From Leptospira sp. B5-022 (GTDB lineage Bacteria > Spirochaetota > Leptospiria > Leptospirales > Leptospiraceae), in assembly GCF_000347035.1 (NCBI RefSeq), contig NZ_ANIJ01000015.1:310001-374000 (forward strand): 64,000 bases of DNA, in the 5' to 3' direction. Below the pieces are notes generated by a model. The model saw nothing but the letters and a program-made list of their open reading frames with translations. It searched no databases and was not told where the DNA came from. A program made the translations under genes and the position numbers. Positions 44,373 through 54,055 of this stretch are shown piece after piece; within the stretch, counting starts at the first letter, position 1, and the number at the start of each line of letters is the position of its first letter.

Positions 44373-45758
44373 ATGAAAGATTCCAATAAATCAGGTAAAG
44401 AAAACTTCCCTAAAATACCGTTTGAGGACCAAGTCAACGACGATCAGAGAAAATATTCTCGATATGTCTGCGATTCTCGGGCAATTCCTCACGAAATCGA
44501 CGGCTTAAAGCCCGTCCAGAGAAGAATTCTTTGGGCAATGTGGAATTCGGACGCACGCAACCGGTTCACGAAGACCGTAAAAGTAGCAGGACTCGCGATG
44601 GGATATCACCCACACGGAGATAGATCCATCCAAGACGCTCTTTCTCAGATGGCTCAGGATTTTACGTTCGCAAACAACCACCCCCTAGTTGCTGGAGAAG
44701 GTACGTTCGGCGACGTTTTAGATCCGAGCGCAATCGCTTCTCCTCGATACACCGAGGTAAAACTTTCCGACTTCGTAAAAGATCTGGGATTTTTCGAAAG
44801 TTTGCCGGATATCGATTACGTAAAAAACTACGACGAGACTGAAGACGAACCGATCCACTTCGTAGGAAAAGTACCTATAGTCCTTCTGAACAATATTATG
44901 GGAATTGCAACTGGCTTCCGTTGTTTTATCCCGGGACACAAACTTTCCGATATTATTAATTCGCAGGTTAATTATCTCAAAACCAAAAAGCCTCTGCCCT
45001 TAAAACCTTGGTACAAGGATTACAAGGGTGAGGTGAAAATGGCCAAGACCGAGGCCGGTAATATTACCATGACTACTACCTTCGGTTTTACTTGGGAAGG
45101 AGATACTCTGTATCTTACAGATGCACCTATGAACTGGAACAGGGAGAAGGTAATCAATCTTCTGGATGATATTCTGGAAAGAAAAGATTCCTGGCTGAAA
45201 GACTATGTGGATCATTCCAGCCAAACTTTCCGTATAGAACTGAACTATAAAAAAGGAGAAAAGCCTAGTGCGAAAGAGATCGCAGCGGTAATCTCCAAAG
45301 AAGATACTCAAACTCTAGCCAATAACGTAATCACTTACGACGGTCGTTTGAAAAATTTCGGACCGGAAGAGATCATCAAACGTTTCTGCGATTTCAGAAA
45401 GACCCACTTGATCCGTAGATTCAAACGTTTGGCAGGTCTGGAAGAAGAGAAGATCGAAAGAAACTCTGAATTGATCCGTTTCATCAAAGAAAAATGGAAC
45501 GAAAAAGTGATCGGTATCAAATCCAAGAAGGATTTTGAGGATAAATTACAGAAGGCAAAATTCAAATATTTTGAATGGTTGGCCTCCATCCCCATCTACA
45601 GGATGACTTTAGAAGAAGTTCGCAAATGTGAAGAAGCCATTGTAGAGGCCAAAACCGCCCTTTCCAGATACCAAGGGCTTGTGAAAGAAGATAAAAAATT
45701 AACGGAATTCATGATCGGAGAATTAACCGAGCTGAAGGATAAATGGGACAAGGAATGA
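44373..45758 (+). CDS. Compact type IIA topoisomerase A subunit
   Basis: A 461-residue ParC/GyrA-type DNA cleavage subunit. The winged-helix segment [14 protein letters not shown] corresponds to the GyrA YHPHGD box, and the catalytic tyrosine is Y126 in [11 protein letters not shown] short helical tail replaces the C-terminal beta-propeller that wraps DNA in gyrase and ParC, as in T4 gp52 (about 440 residues). The last 16 nt overlap the B-subunit gene. It should pass one duplex through another with its partner. Whether it decatenates, relaxes or supercoils cannot be read from sequence. Confidence 0.85.
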   Translation: MKDSNKSGKENFPKIPFEDQVNDDQRKYSRYVCDSRAIPHEIDGLKPVQRRILWAMWNSDARNRFTKTVKVAGLAMGYHPHGDRSIQDALSQMAQDFTFANNHPLVAGEGTFGDVLDPSAIASPRYTEVKLSDFVKDLGFFESLPDIDYVKNYDETEDEPIHFVGKVPIVLLNNIMGIATGFRCFIPGHKLSDIINSQVNYLKTKKPLPLKPWYKDYKGEVKMAKTEAGNITMTTTFGFTWEGDTLYLTDAPMNWNREKVINLLDDILERKDSWLKDYVDHSSQTFRIELNYKKGEKPSAKEIAAVISKEDTQTLANNVITYDGRLKNFGPEEIIKRFCDFRKTHLIRRFKRLAGLEEEKIERNSELIRFIKEKWNEKVIGIKSKKDFEDKLQKAKFKYFEWLASIPIYRMTLEEVRKCEEAIVEAKTALSRYQGLVKEDKKLTEFMIGELTELKDKWDKE

Positions 45759-47899
45759 GCACTGCTAAAACCAAAACCGAAAAGAAGCCCACGTCCGGAG
45801 GAGAACGACACTTCAAGAAACTCTCCAACGTAGAACACGTAAGGATGAGGACCGGAATGTGGTTGGGGCAAAACTCCACTTCCACATTCGAGCAGCATTT
45901 TTTCCGTAAGAACAGCGACAATTTATACGAAATCGTCCATGAGGAATTGGAAGACGTTCCCGCCAAATTAAAATGTTTGGACGAGGCCTGTATGAACGCG
46001 GTGGACGAGTACCGCAAAAACCAAAAGGATAAATCCATTCCTGAAAAGGATAAGATGTCCAAATTGGTCATCCAATTGTCTTCCGACAGAAAGACCGTAA
46101 GTGTCATCGACAACGGAAGGGGTATCCCTGCAAAAAATGCGGAAGGTGTATTTCTACATTTGATGTACGGAGAGAACTTCGACGACCAGGTAAAACAAGA
46201 CCATGTTGCCGGCCAGAACGGAGTAGGTATCTCCCTCGTAAGAATGGTTTCTTCCTATTTTAAAGTAAAAACCACTAACGACGCAGTCACTTTCAAAAAA
46301 CTGTTCACTATTCACGAAGACGCAAAGAAGCAGATCCGTTCTTATAAACTTTCCAAAGAAGACACAGAAAAAGCTTTCCTGTATTTCGACGAGCATGGAA
46401 AATTCGACGACTGCCCTGTTCTCACAAAAGATCAGATTGATAAACTGAATCCTATTTGCAAAAAAACGAATATGATTGAGGCGATCGAAAAAGGTTCCAA
46501 AGAAGATCACGGAACTTCGGTCGAATTCGAACTTAATCCCAAGTATTTCAATAACCTGGATATTTCCTTCAACGTGGATCTGATGAAACAGTATCTGCAG
46601 GACATTGCAATGACCAATCCTGGATTGGAAGTGCAGTTCGTTCATAAAGGTAAGAAGGAAAAGTTTAAGTTCAAAAAAGGTTTGGATGAGATATTCTCAC
46701 ATTCCGATCTGACTTACTACAAATTGGATTACAATGCACCGTCTGCCGGATCCCAATTACATTTAGAAGCTTACTTAGTGATCGGACAGAACAAAAACCT
46801 GACTTGGGTGAACTCCATATTTGCTCCTCAAGGCGGTTCAGCCATCGAGTATCTGGAAAATAGACTTTGTGACGAGGTCCGTAAAAAAAGCCAGATCGTT
46901 TCCTTAGAGAAAAAACTCAAAACAAGCTGTACTCGTAACGACGTAAGAAACTGCTTTCACATGTATGTGAACATGAGGCTGCTCAATCCTCGTTTTAAAT
47001 CTCAGGACAAATCTTATTTGATCAACGACTTAAACGAAGACATCCGAAATGCGGTGGATAAACACTTAGATAAGTTTATTAAAAAAACCGGATTATTGGA
47101 AGAAGTTAAACTCCAAATGGAGAAACGTACCCAACTAAAAGCTTTCGAAGACGCACAACGCGGACTCAAAAAAGCAAGTAAGATGAATATACCTAAACTC
47201 ATGCCTCCTACGGGAAAACCGGGAGATTCGGGAAGGGTATTATTCGTAGCGGAGGGAGATTCCGCGATTGCCGGTCTTCGTCCCGCAAGAAATCCAAAAC
47301 TTCATGGTCTGTTCCCTCTCAGAGGAAAACCCATGAACTGCAAGGGAGTTTCCCTAGCAAAAGCGATCGCAAACGAAGAGCTAAAGAACATAGTCGCGAT
47401 ACTAGGTCTTCCTTTGGACCAAAAAGTAAAATCTATAGACGAACTGAATTATGAAAAAGTAAGTATCATCACGGATGCGGATTTTGACGGATATGCGATC
47501 CGTTCCTTAATGCTTTCTTTCTTTTACGAGTATTGGCCGGAACTTTTCGACCTAGGACTCATCCATATTTCCAGCGCACCTTTATACGAGGTGGATGTTA
47601 AAATGGGAGATTCCAAAAAGACAGAGACCATATTCTGTATCGACGATAAGGATTACGATGCCTTAGTCAAACGAGTGGAAAAATCCGGAGGCCAGATCGT
47701 TCGTAAAAAACGAAACAAAGGACTCGGAGAGACCGGGAAAGAAGCGATGAAGTTCGCAGTCGATGAGTGTATGACCAAGATCACCATCGGAAACAAGAAA
47801 GAAGCTTCCAAGATCCAAAACCTTTGGTTCCACAAAGACTTTGCAGAACAAAGAAGGGATGCTATATCCGAATACGCAATGAGCGTGATCGAAGATTAA
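45743..47899 (+). CDS. Compact type IIA topoisomerase B subunit
   Basis: A 718-residue GyrB/ParE-type ATPase with toprim. The GHKL ATP site includes [11 protein letters not shown] and [15 protein letters not shown], then [10 protein letters not shown]. Toprim acids are E near residue 502 in [10 protein letters not shown] and DADFDG near residue 577. The KNKGLGE segment ends the family core. The ordering A before B, the short A subunit and EGDSAI/DADFDG forms place it away from standard GyrB and closer to phage and eukaryotic enzymes. ATG 45743 is called; a second in-frame ATG at 45755 forms ATGA with the A stop and may be the real start. Confidence 0.85.
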   Translation: MGQGMSTAKTKTEKKPTSGGERHFKKLSNVEHVRMRTGMWLGQNSTSTFEQHFFRKNSDNLYEIVHEELEDVPAKLKCLDEACMNAVDEYRKNQKDKSIPEKDKMSKLVIQLSSDRKTVSVIDNGRGIPAKNAEGVFLHLMYGENFDDQVKQDHVAGQNGVGISLVRMVSSYFKVKTTNDAVTFKKLFTIHEDAKKQIRSYKLSKEDTEKAFLYFDEHGKFDDCPVLTKDQIDKLNPICKKTNMIEAIEKGSKEDHGTSVEFELNPKYFNNLDISFNVDLMKQYLQDIAMTNPGLEVQFVHKGKKEKFKFKKGLDEIFSHSDLTYYKLDYNAPSAGSQLHLEAYLVIGQNKNLTWVNSIFAPQGGSAIEYLENRLCDEVRKKSQIVSLEKKLKTSCTRNDVRNCFHMYVNMRLLNPRFKSQDKSYLINDLNEDIRNAVDKHLDKFIKKTGLLEEVKLQMEKRTQLKAFEDAQRGLKKASKMNIPKLMPPTGKPGDSGRVLFVAEGDSAIAGLRPARNPKLHGLFPLRGKPMNCKGVSLAKAIANEELKNIVAILGLPLDQKVKSIDELNYEKVSIITDADFDGYAIRSLMLSFFYEYWPELFDLGLIHISSAPLYEVDVKMGDSKKTETIFCIDDKDYDALVKRVEKSGGQIVRKKRNKGLGETGKEAMKFAVDECMTKITIGNKKEASKIQNLWFHKDFAEQRRDAISEYAMSVIED

Positions 47900-47924
47900 C
47901 CTTCCGACTTAGCATCTTAAGATA

Positions 47925-47955
47925 AAAAAACCCGGAAGTGATTCCGGGTTTTTTT
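47925..47955. terminator. Bidirectional terminator, topoisomerase/amine oxidase
   Basis: CCCGGA (47931-47936), loop AGTGAT, TCCGGG (47943-47948), flanked by A-tract and T-tract. It separates two converging genes and can serve both strands. Confidence 0.88.
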
Positions 47956-47957
47956 GT

Positions 47958-49298
47958 TTAAACCAGATTTACAGCTTTGATCGCGGAGCTTAATGCCGCC
48001 TCTACTGTACCGGTAATTTCTCCGGTATGTTCTCCTGCGAAGAAGATACGATCAAACGGTTTTCTGAGAATGATCTCCGATCCAAAACTTCCCGGTGGAA
48101 ATTCGGCGATCCCATTGGGTACGTAATCTTTTTTAGTATCCGTAAAATAGAATCTTTGTATCTGCAAGTCCTTCTTCAAACCCAAACGATCGAGAGTGAG
48201 GCGAATATATTCCACTTTTTGGTCTTGGCTGGCGGAATCGAATACGGAAAATCTATCTCCGTTAGCTATAACACCTAAAACCTTATCTCCGGTATCCGAC
48301 TTGGTACCTGCATCATATAAAAATTGAGCGGCAGCATCCGAATGGACTGAAAAAGGAGAAGATTCCCATGGCGATTCTTTTAATACCAAAAACAATTTAA
48401 AGATCTGCGAATAGCGAACTCTCAATGCGGCCAATAGTTTTTCCTTATCCAGTCCCGGATTCCATTTTACGTTCGAAATTTGATTCGCAGGTAAAGTGCA
48501 TATACAAGCTGAACCGTTAAATTTTCTGCCGGAAGTTGTACTTACCGTAACTCCTGAAGAATCCTGGTCCACAGACAGCACGGGATCCGAAAAAACGAAT
48601 TCGGTGTTTTCTATATTCATCACCAAGGTTTTGGCGATACTTTCCATTCCACCTTCGATTCTACTATTCCTTTGGGGGAATTGTGCAAGATCGCTTAAAA
48701 CTTTTTCGGCGGATAGAACGCGAATACTATCTCCGTAATGAAGAGAAAGTTTATGGCCAAGCAAGGCCAAGTCTTCCGGACTGACTCCCTGATATATTAG
48801 ATAATTATAAAAGCTAATCCGATCCAAGGCTTGTTGTTGAGCCGTATCTAATTTAGAATTTTGTGATATTAATTTACTTAGGATTTCCTGGGATTTAGAA
48901 GAAAGTTCCCATGTGCCCGCTTTTTTGTAAGTCCCTAAAAACAGATCAGGGATCAAAGGAGAAGGTTGCAATTTTAATCCCAGTTCTCTAACCAAACTGC
49001 GGACCGTTTTTTCCTCCGAAGAAACCCATTCCGCTCCTAGCTCCACCACATGGCCGGAAGGATCCTGTATAGATCTTACTCTTCCTCCAACTCTGTCGGT
49101 AGCCTCTATCAGAGTTACCTTACTTCCCGTTTTTCCTAGAATGTACGCGGAATAAAGTCCGGAAAGTCCCCCACCAAGTATGATCACCTTTTTCCCGGAG
49201 TTTGTATTTTGAGCGGATAAATTTCCCTTACGACTTCCTAATAAAGCTGCGGCGGTTAAAATTCCGGCTTTTAGAAAAGTGGATCGGGTAATTTTCAT
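47958..49298 (-). CDS. Flavin amine oxidase-like protein, exported
   Basis: A 446-residue FAD-dependent amine oxidase-like protein. The N-terminal leader ([16 protein letters not shown]) resembles a Tat signal but shows Arg-Ser instead of Arg-Arg. The FAD motif [20 protein letters not shown] starts near residue 43. GGRVRS and the C-terminal [21 protein letters not shown] are typical of monoamine-oxidase/LSD-type flavoproteins. The substrate is unknown. It is separated by 557 bp from the B12 operon, to which it is divergent. Confidence 0.82.
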   Translation of the reverse strand: MKITRSTFLKAGILTAAALLGSRKGNLSAQNTNSGKKVIILGGGLSGLYSAYILGKTGSKVTLIEATDRVGGRVRSIQDPSGHVVELGAEWVSSEEKTVRSLVRELGLKLQPSPLIPDLFLGTYKKAGTWELSSKSQEILSKLISQNSKLDTAQQQALDRISFYNYLIYQGVSPEDLALLGHKLSLHYGDSIRVLSAEKVLSDLAQFPQRNSRIEGGMESIAKTLVMNIENTEFVFSDPVLSVDQDSSGVTVSTTSGRKFNGSACICTLPANQISNVKWNPGLDKEKLLAALRVRYSQIFKLFLVLKESPWESSPFSVHSDAAAQFLYDAGTKSDTGDKVLGVIANGDRFSVFDSASQDQKVEYIRLTLDRLGLKKDLQIQRFYFTDTKKDYVPNGIAEFPPGSFGSEIILRKPFDRIFFAGEHTGEITGTVEAALSSAIKAVNLV

Positions 49299-49485
49299 CG
49301 GATTCCTCTTTAGAAGTTTTATTAGAACTCTTTCTTTTATTTTCGGTCTATGAAAGATCTTTCCCGAATTTTTTGCGAACTATAAGTCTCATTGATCTTA
49401 AATTATGCACCGAATCGTTCCAATCCGTCCCTATACTTTGAATATCGCAGATTTATTCCGATATTGCAAGGAATAGATACCTTTC

Positions 49486-49640
49486 GTATCCTAATAGTTT
49501 TTCCCTTGCCAGGGGAAGCGCTAAACCAAAACCTGGAATTACGCTTTCAGGGAGGAAGTCGGGTGAAAATCCCGCGCTGACCCGCAACTGTGATGTCCGT
49601 TTTACACGGAATAAGCCAGATCTTCCCCGCGATACTGAAA
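49486..49640 (+). promoter_or_regulatory. Cobalamin riboswitch
   Basis: An AdoCbl-type aptamer. The core GGTGAAAATCCCGCGC then CCCGCAACTGTGATG is conserved, and the 3' box begins AAGCCAGATCTTCCCCGC. P1 is formed by GTATC (49486-49490) with GATAC (49631-49635). A second GTATC at 49656-49660 can pair with the same GATAC around the palindrome AACCTCGAGGTT, giving a ligand-dependent switch. It lies upstream of two lipoprotein genes, cobT, cobS and cobC. Confidence 0.92.
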
Positions 49641-49725
49641 CCTCGAGGTTGGGGAGTATCGTAAATCTCGCTCTTGAGCGCATCCGCGCTTTCTGCGATG
49701 GGGCCCCGAAAGTTAAAATGTCGGG
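49631..49725 (+). promoter_or_regulatory. Riboswitch expression platform region
   Basis: After the aptamer the leader contains AACCTCGAGGTT, the second GTATC, small hairpins such as CGCT/AGCG near 49671, and a long stem GCCCCGA-N11-TCGGGGC at about 49703-49727. No U-run follows the last stem, so control may not be simple intrinsic termination. Confidence 0.45.
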
Positions 49726-49855
49726 GCTCTCGAACGGAAAAAGAAACCACCGCAAATACACAATCGTTCAGATCTGAACAAGATCAATGATCGACTAACG
49801 TAATTTTGCTTTTATTTTCTTTTTCTGCGATATCCGGCAGAACCAGGAGAGAAAA

Positions 49856-50437
49856 ATGAAAAGATTCAGAAAACTAGCGACCTTGCTGCTAACCATCACT
49901 TCACTATTCGTATTTGTGAATTGTTTCGATTTGGGAGATTCAAAAAAATCCGACGATCAGAACATACTTGCTTTAGTAGCAGTTGCAGGATTAAATCCGA
50001 TTGCGGGCAATTACAATTACTACAATGGAACTTCCGATTACCCGGGCGGGACTTATACTGCGCCGGGAAATGAAATCGTTGGTACGTACAATATTTCCCT
50101 TTCTTTAGTCGCACAAACCATGTTCGACGAAACTTACGGAAACAGTTATTTATACGGAGAAATCCAAGAGATCGATACGAATAAAAAAGTCATTTATGTT
50201 CGCTTCCGTTCAGATTCTTCCTTCTCTCAAGGAAGTTACGGTTGGTATAGATGGACGATTAAAGACGGTAAAACTTACGTTTGTCCGGACCTTTCAGACG
50301 TATCTACTCAAACAACTTTAGCATCCGCCAAAGACGATGATTTGGATTATTATTCCGATCCAAGCGACATTAACGCAGGTTGCGGTTTAAATAGCGGTTT
50401 CGATCCGGCTCCTTGGAGCAGGCTTGAATTGAATTAA
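49856..50437 (+). CDS. Riboswitch-controlled lipoprotein 1
   Basis: A 193-residue lipoprotein. The signal peptide and lipobox end at FVNC (C23), followed by DLGDSKKSDD. The mature part is rich in Tyr, Gly and Asp, and ends SGFDPAPWSRLELN. I see no known domain. Being first after the cobalamin riboswitch suggests a role in cobalamin capture at the cell surface or in the periplasm. A strong GGAGAG ribosome site precedes the ATG. The call is a candidate, since no B12-binding motif was recognised. Confidence 0.65.
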   Translation: MKRFRKLATLLLTITSLFVFVNCFDLGDSKKSDDQNILALVAVAGLNPIAGNYNYYNGTSDYPGGTYTAPGNEIVGTYNISLSLVAQTMFDETYGNSYLYGEIQEIDTNKKVIYVRFRSDSSFSQGSYGWYRWTIKDGKTYVCPDLSDVSTQTTLASAKDDDLDYYSDPSDINAGCGLNSGFDPAPWSRLELN

Positions 50438-50474
50438 GATCGAATAAGAGAAACAGGTTGAGCAAGAAATCCTT

Positions 50475-51332
50475 ATGAAAATATTTCAAATTTCCTTAAT
50501 ATTGGCCTGTTTCTCTATTGGGCTCGTCAATTGTGAGGATTCCAAGAGTTCATCCGCTGCCGAGTCGCTTCTTGCTTTAGGTTTAGGGGGATCCGGTTTC
50601 CTAAGTTCCTGTGATTCGAAAAATCCGGAAACAGGTAGAGGAATTTTTGTAGCCGATGAAATCGTTTCTGCACCGACAAGTAACGGGGTCGGATTCAAAG
50701 ATTCCGATTGTTTGGTGGATGGAGTTCGCGGTCAGGGAAAATTTAACGGCTCCTTGGACGTTTATAGTTTAGAAGATTCCGGAAGCGGATCTGCGATCAT
50801 ACTTCGTTGGTCCGGAGTTAAGGTTCTTCCCGTAAGCGGGATCGATTTTATAGTTTACGAAAATCCTTTTTTCATCGGGGTACAAAACGATTCCAACCCT
50901 TTTAACAACGTATTTATGGAACCTTTAATCGTTGAAGTCGGAAACGATTTAATCAATTGGTGCGGTTGGGATCCTGAATATACGAACCCCGATCCGAACA
51001 CTTTTGTAGGAAATCCAATTTATTGGGAAAGATTCGCAGGTATCACACCTTTCGTTTATAATCAGGATACAAATCCTATGACCGTTTCGGAAGTTTTTGA
51101 TACTGATATCGTTAATGGTGGCGGAGGAGGAGACGGTTTCGACCTAGCCGATCCTAATTTTGGAAATTCAGGGACAGGATGTGATGGAAGTTTGAAGACC
51201 GATATCCAAACGAATGGATTTGCCTATATAAAAATCTCTGCGGCAAAAACAATCCTATCAACTCTACCGATTGACGCGGCTCATGCAAATCCCGATATAG
51301 ACGGAGTTATAGCAAGATCTGTGACTCCTTGA
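50475..51332 (+). CDS. Riboswitch-controlled lipoprotein 2
   Basis: A 285-residue lipoprotein with lipobox GLVNC (C20). The mature beta-rich part has a pattern shared with a broad surface-protein family: a segment DFIVYENPFF, then EPLIVEVGNDLINWCGW, a WERFAGITPF segment, a poly-Gly GGGGGDGFDLAD segment and GFAYIKISAA. I recall a LIC_13355-like Leptospira family with this look but cannot confirm it. In other phyla similar surface proteins sit beside B12-uptake genes. The setting here, between a cobalamin riboswitch and cobT, makes B12 binding the best guess. Confidence 0.6.
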   Translation: MKIFQISLILACFSIGLVNCEDSKSSSAAESLLALGLGGSGFLSSCDSKNPETGRGIFVADEIVSAPTSNGVGFKDSDCLVDGVRGQGKFNGSLDVYSLEDSGSGSAIILRWSGVKVLPVSGIDFIVYENPFFIGVQNDSNPFNNVFMEPLIVEVGNDLINWCGWDPEYTNPDPNTFVGNPIYWERFAGITPFVYNQDTNPMTVSEVFDTDIVNGGGGGDGFDLADPNFGNSGTGCDGSLKTDIQTNGFAYIKISAAKTILSTLPIDAAHANPDIDGVIARSVTP

Positions 51333-51405
51333 CTTAAAACCGAAGCAGAGATCTTCCGATCCTTTTTTCGGTTTAACGATTTAAATTTTTGAAAGTGAAA
51401 ACAAT

Positions 51406-52449
51406 ATGATCCGCCCTAAAGATGTATACCAATTGAACTTAGATAAACATTTACGCAATAAGATTGATACCAAGACGAAACCATTAGGCGCTTTGGGAAA
51501 ATTAGAAGATCTAGCTTACCGTATAGGTACGATCCAAAACACTATAGATCCCGTATTATCCAATCCTCATTTAATGGTGTTCGCAGGGGATCATGGACTC
51601 GCGGACTCCGGAGTCTCCGCATTTCCAAAAGAAGTCACATACCAAATGGTATTAAACTTTTTGAATGGAGGAGCGGCCATCAACGTATTTTGCAAACAAC
51701 ATGGGATCAAATTGTTAGTAATAGATGCAGGAGTTTCCGGCAACTTCGAACAAATTCATCCTGATTTTATATCTGCAAAGATCGCATCAGGCACTAGGAA
51801 TATTCTAAACGAACCGGCTATGACTAGAGAAGAATGTGAAGAAGCCATCCGTATCGGCGGAGAGATCGCAACAACAAGGATCCCAAAAAATTGTAACGTG
51901 ATCGGTTTCGGAGAAATGGGAATAGGAAATACTTCCAGTGCTTCCCTACTCGCTTCCGTTTTTTTGGATCGTTCCACGGAAGACCTTACGGGTAGAGGTA
52001 CCGGCTTAGACGACGAATCTTTAGATCGTAAGAAAAAGATCCTAGGTGAATGCAGGTCAAAACACCAAGTAAATCCAAAAGATCCGATTGAAGTCCTCTC
52101 TAAGTTCGGAGGTTTCGAGATCGCGATGATCTGCGGAGCGATGCTTTCTTCTTATAAAGAGAATCGTTTGATCTTAGTTGACGGTTTTATCGCAAGTTCC
52201 GCATTCTTAACAGCTTCCAGAATTGAGCCGAAGATCGTTCGAAACGCGGTTTTTGCTCACAAGTCTTCCGAACAAGGTCATAGATTGATTCTCGAATTTT
52301 TCGACGCAGATCCTATCTTAGATCTCGGGCTTCGTTTGGGAGAAGGGACCGGATGCGCACTCGCCTATCCGATTTTAGAATCCGCATTGGCATTTTTGAG
52401 AGAAATGGCAAGCTTCGAATCCGCGGGCGTTTCGGAAAAAAAAGACTAA
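51406..52449 (+). CDS. cobT: Nicotinate-nucleotide:DMB phosphoribosyltransferase
   Basis: Makes alpha-ribazole 5'-phosphate, the lower ligand of cobalamin, from dimethylbenzimidazole and nicotinate mononucleotide. At 347 residues it has the family length. Conserved stretches include [14 protein letters not shown] near residue 25, [18 protein letters not shown] near 58, [14 protein letters not shown] near 165 and the C-terminal [16 protein letters not shown]. It belongs to the B12 operon and precedes cobS. Confidence 0.94.
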   Translation: MIRPKDVYQLNLDKHLRNKIDTKTKPLGALGKLEDLAYRIGTIQNTIDPVLSNPHLMVFAGDHGLADSGVSAFPKEVTYQMVLNFLNGGAAINVFCKQHGIKLLVIDAGVSGNFEQIHPDFISAKIASGTRNILNEPAMTREECEEAIRIGGEIATTRIPKNCNVIGFGEMGIGNTSSASLLASVFLDRSTEDLTGRGTGLDDESLDRKKKILGECRSKHQVNPKDPIEVLSKFGGFEIAMICGAMLSSYKENRLILVDGFIASSAFLTASRIEPKIVRNAVFAHKSSEQGHRLILEFFDADPILDLGLRLGEGTGCALAYPILESALAFLREMASFESAGVSEKKD

Positions 52450-52504
52450 GCGCGAGGTAAATTCTCGCTGATCGAATCGGAGGAATGAATAAGTTCGTCT
52501 TTGC

Positions 52505-53317
52505 ATGTTTGGATTTATCCGCAAAGAATTGATCATTTTTTTTTCCTCCGTACGTTATAATACCCGCATCATTGTTCCGGCATGGGTGGAACATTCCGAC
52601 GAATATCTTAATTCTTCTTCCAGATATTTTCCTTTAGTAGGATGGATTGTCGGAATTTCGACATGGTTCGTCCTGTGGGTTTCACATCTTTCTTTGAGCT
52701 GGGAGATTAGCATCGTTTTGGCAATGGCCGTTTCCGTTTTGGTGACCGGAGCTTTTCATGAAGACGGGTTTACGGACGTTTGCGACGGTTTCGGAGGGGG
52801 TTGGACTAAGGAGAAGATCCTTGATATCATGAAGGACAGTAGGATCGGTGCCTTTGGGACCATCGGGATCATTCTTGTACTTCTCCTGAAATTTTTCTGT
52901 TATAAATCTCTGGAAGATTTTTCTATCGAAGTGCTATTTATAACTATAATTTCTTCTCATTCTTCCAGTAGGTTTTGGGCTCTATTTACCGCAAAAACAC
53001 TTTCTTATGTGAGAGAAGATCAGCTGTCCAAGGCAAAACCCATCATTCAAACATTAAAAACCTCTAATGTACTCATCGCTGGGATCTGGGGATTGGCTCC
53101 TTGGCTCGCTTTCTTACATAATAACTATCTTCCATCTGACCGGGTTTTCGGATTTATTTTGTATCCTTTTCTATTGCAAACTTTCGGGTATTTGTATCTT
53201 AGGAATTTTTATAAAAAATGGTTGGGCGGATATACGGGAGATTGTTTAGGTGCAGTCCAACAAGTCACCGAATTATTATATCTCATCGGGATCGTTGCCG
53301 CATGGAAATCTTTTTAG
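52505..53317 (+). CDS. cobS: Adenosylcobinamide-GDP ribazoletransferase
   Basis: Inner-membrane enzyme that joins adenosylcobinamide-GDP to alpha-ribazole phosphate. At 270 residues it has several membrane helices. The active-site-like acidic motif HEDGFTDVCDGFGGGWTKEK lies near residue 80, with ILDIMKDSRIGAFGTIG after it. It overlaps cobC by 16 nt. The kinase/guanylyltransferase CobU that makes its substrate is not in the window. ATG is chosen at 52505. Confidence 0.93.
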   Translation: MFGFIRKELIIFFSSVRYNTRIIVPAWVEHSDEYLNSSSRYFPLVGWIVGISTWFVLWVSHLSLSWEISIVLAMAVSVLVTGAFHEDGFTDVCDGFGGGWTKEKILDIMKDSRIGAFGTIGIILVLLLKFFCYKSLEDFSIEVLFITIISSHSSSRFWALFTAKTLSYVREDQLSKAKPIIQTLKTSNVLIAGIWGLAPWLAFLHNNYLPSDRVFGFILYPFLLQTFGYLYLRNFYKKWLGGYTGDCLGAVQQVTELLYLIGIVAAWKSF

Positions 53318-53943
53318 TCAGACATACAACCCCGGAAGTGGAACCCGGAACCTGTTATGGTAAATCCGATCTAGGACTACCTTCCAGTTTTGAAAAAGAA
53401 GCGGAGAATGTGCTGAAACTTCTTCCAGAAAAAGTGCATTCTATCCGGACCAGCCCTTTATTCAGATGTTATAGTTTAGCGGAATATATCAGTAAACATC
53501 AGGAATCTAAATCGAACGCTCCTGCTTGGAAAGTGGACTCGAAGATCCAAGAGTTGGACTTCGGTGATTGGGAAGGACGATTGTGGGAAGACCTTCCTAG
53601 ATTCGAAACGGATCCTTGGATGGAAGACTACGTAAACAGAAGACCACCAGGTGGGGAAACCTATTCCGAATTAAAAACAAGGATCTTAAGATCTTGGGAA
53701 GAAGGTCTGCAAGAAGCAAGGTCCTGGGAAAATCTCAAAAAAGAAGAAGGAGAAATATCGGAATACAAAACAATCTGGGTCACCCATGGCGGACCCATCC
53801 GATGTTTGTCCTCTATCGTATTAGGTTTCCCTTTGGAGAATTCGTTTCGTTTGGTTCTAGAGTATGGATCCGTTTCTTGTCTTAAGATCCGATTCGGAGA
53901 AATACAATCTTATCCTCAGTTCGTTTATTGGAATAAGAAATAA
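53302..53943 (+). CDS. cobC: Alpha-ribazole phosphatase-like histidine phosphatase
   Basis: A histidine-phosphatase family protein of 213 residues starting MEIFLVRH. It has the catalytic His in VRHTTPE, the Arg in RTSPLFRC, and a second catalytic His in VTHGGPIR; ELDFGDWEG is conserved. It removes phosphate from alpha-ribazole 5'-phosphate or from cobalamin 5'-phosphate in the B12 pathway. Its start lies inside cobS. Other histidine phosphatases look alike, so the name rests on operon context. Confidence 0.82.
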   Translation: MEIFLVRHTTPEVEPGTCYGKSDLGLPSSFEKEAENVLKLLPEKVHSIRTSPLFRCYSLAEYISKHQESKSNAPAWKVDSKIQELDFGDWEGRLWEDLPRFETDPWMEDYVNRRPPGGETYSELKTRILRSWEEGLQEARSWENLKKEEGEISEYKTIWVTHGGPIRCLSSIVLGFPLENSFRLVLEYGSVSCLKIRFGEIQSYPQFVYWNKK

Positions 53944-54055
53944 TACTCAACTCATAACAAATAAGACATAAATAGAAATACTAAAAGATTATTTGCGATA
54001 GATTCTAAGGTGTTTTTACTTCTGTCCGATAAGGAATATAGTATTCGGATCGCCA

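Noticed and set aside
46154..46645. Minus-strand open frame of 163 residues
   Set aside because: Shadow of the topoisomerase B subunit.
44373..47899. Topoisomerase pair as evidence for a prophage
   Set aside because: No phage structural, integrase or lysis genes are near, and codon use looks like the neighbours; a chromosomal paralogue is more likely.
49453..49761. Minus-strand open frame of 102 residues
   Set aside because: It is the antisense of the cobalamin riboswitch, whose conserved core explains the sequence.
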